5,655 bases of DNA from Candidatus Levyibacteriota bacterium (lineage in GTDB: Bacteria > Patescibacteriota > Microgenomatia > Levybacterales > GWA1-39-11): the NCBI GenBank assembly GCA_016204525.1, contig JACQKO010000022.1:1-5655 (forward strand), in the 5' to 3' direction. The translations under genes and the position numbers were made by a program. The notes beneath the pieces were generated by a model. It was not told where the DNA came from. It searched no databases and saw only the letters and a program-made list of their open reading frames with translations. This document shows positions 5,188 through 5,655 of the stretch, one piece after another (the first letter of the stretch is position 1; every line of letters begins with the position of its first letter).

Positions 5188-5217
5188 TTGACATTTAGAA
5201 TTTTTTTGTTCTAAACT
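5188..5217 (+). promoter_or_regulatory. Promoter with palindromic spacer before the three-helix protein
   Basis: A perfect -35 TTGACA (5188-5193) is followed after 18 bases by TAAACT (5212-5217), 4 of 6 to consensus. TATAGT (5221-5226) is a better -10 but lies 27 bases from that -35. In the spacer, TTTAGAA (5194-5200) and TTCTAAA (5209-5215) form a perfect inverted repeat around eight bases. This is the right size and place for a dimeric repressor's operator, or for a small hairpin. Confidence 0.5.
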
Positions 5218-5226
5218 GGTTATAGT

Positions 5227-5562
5227 ATGATCAGCATGAAAAGGAATCCTGAGCTGTTTTGGATTCTTGAGGTTCTTCTTTTGACTCCGGTCGCGCTGTT
5301 TTGGATGGGCCTGGTTTCTATGATGCTTGGCTCAAATGATCTTTTTAACGCGGTAGTGGGACAGCCGTATTCAATGATTAAAACAGTTTTCGTGACTCTT
5401 GTATGCCCGGCTGCCGCAGCCTGGTTTGCAGGTGAATATATTCGCGAAAACAGGCGAGAAAGAGGTTCTGCACTTGATATTGCAAGAGTAATTGTTGTAG
5501 TAAGTTTTGTGACAATTATTATTGTTCTTGTCTATCTTCTTAACCAAACAAGACCCCGTTAG
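5227..5562 (+). CDS. Three-helix integral membrane protein, unknown function
   Basis: This protein has up to 111 residues, with three predicted membrane helices: about 10-34 (LFWILEVLLLTPVALFWMGL), 50-69 (MIKTVFVTLVCPAAAAWFAG) and 88-105 (VIVVVSFVTIIIVLVYLL). The loop between helices 2 and 3 is strongly basic (IRENRRERG) and should be cytoplasmic. This places the N-terminus inside and the C-terminus (NQTRPR) outside. No cleavable signal, catalytic motif or family is recognised. The start could be ATG 5227 or ATG 5236 (MKRNPELFW); neither has a Shine-Dalgarno sequence, and the nearby promoter predicts an almost leaderless transcript. Which ATG is used depends on whether TAAACT or TATAGT is the -10. 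The gene has its own promoter and may be separate from the small membrane-protein pair upstream. Confidence 0.72.
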   Translation: MISMKRNPELFWILEVLLLTPVALFWMGLVSMMLGSNDLFNAVVGQPYSMIKTVFVTLVCPAAAAWFAGEYIRENRRERGSALDIARVIVVVSFVTIIIVLVYLLNQTRPR

Positions 5563-5588
5563 TGCTACGTGTAAATTCTAAGCACTAA
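5559..5588 (+). terminator. Inverted repeat over the stop codon of the three-helix gene
   Basis: TTAGTGCT (5559-5566, including the TAG stop) pairs perfectly with AGCACTAA (5581-5588) around a 14-base loop. The position suits a transcript end, but no T-tract follows, and the right arm overlaps the repeat array that begins at 5578. It may therefore be incidental. Confidence 0.35.
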
Positions 5589-5655
5589 ATCCTAAATCCT
5601 AAATACTAAACAATATTCTATATTAGAAAATAGTTATTGGAAAATAGAGAATAGT
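5578..5655. repeat. Heptanucleotide-period array, runs off the window
   Basis: CTAA recurs at 5578, 5585, 5592, 5599 and 5606, exactly seven bases apart (units such as CTAAATC). After TTCTA-TAT-TAGAA (5616-5628), an inverted repeat, a second series has TAG, or once TGG, at 5624, 5631, 5638, 5645 and 5652, again exactly seven apart (TAGAAAA, TAGTTAT, TAGAGAA). The second series looks roughly like the first read on the other strand. No coding frame is supported here. Confidence 0.75.

Noticed and set aside
4944..5198. 84-residue + strand frame overlapping the small membrane-protein genes
   Set aside because: It overlaps the C-terminal end of the 61-residue gene and all of the 40-residue gene. 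It has a mixed composition without family features, while the overlapped frames have promoter, coupling and Shine-Dalgarno support.
1..5655. CRISPR array, tRNA, rRNA, insertion sequence or phage genes
   Set aside because: I saw no spaced identical repeats, cloverleaf, rRNA-like block, transposase or integrase. The heptamer arrays have no spacers, and the palindrome does not flank a transposase.

Overview
The window is a moderately AT-rich bacterial chromosome segment that uses the standard genetic code: reading frames close with TAA, TAG or TGA, and no in-frame TGA interrupts a conserved gene. Compact genes, several promoters whose predicted transcription start falls on or next to the start codon, and small unrecognised membrane proteins beside translation genes suggest a candidate-phyla-radiation (Patescibacteria) lineage, possibly Microgenomates. 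That placement is inference; the sequence contains no direct taxonomic marker beyond the proteins.

Left part (1-547): the 3' portion of rpsG (ribosomal protein S7, cut by the left edge), then a 105-base gap made largely of degenerate repeats with a 7- to 8-base period. Middle part (548-2327): a metallo-beta-lactamase-fold hydrolase on the + strand converges on an M24 metallopeptidase (Xaa-Pro dipeptidase/aminopeptidase type) on the - strand. These two genes sit where fusA would directly follow rpsG in a classical str operon. The peptidase and fusA (2466-4577, complete EF-G) are divergent; each has its own promoter, and a GC-rich palindrome lies between the promoters. A second copy of the same palindrome lies in frame inside the peptidase gene.

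Right part (4578-5655): a 245-base structured spacer, then three small membrane-protein genes: 4826-5011 (61 aa, two helices), 5008-5130 (40 aa, one helix, four-base ATGA overlap, good Shine-Dalgarno) and 5227-5562 (up to 111 aa, three helices, own promoter). The spacers before the first and third carry a shared, diverged 20-base direct repeat. The window ends in another array with a strict 7-base period.

Functionally, S7 (30S head) and EF-G (translocation GTPase) belong to translation. The hydrolase and peptidase look like housekeeping hydrolases with no evident link to it. The three membrane proteins have no assignable role. The most unusual content is non-coding: the repeated palindrome, one copy of which is translated; the 7-base-period arrays in intergenic gaps; leaderless-type promoters; and a strong local excess of TTCGAA in the hydrolase-peptidase block.
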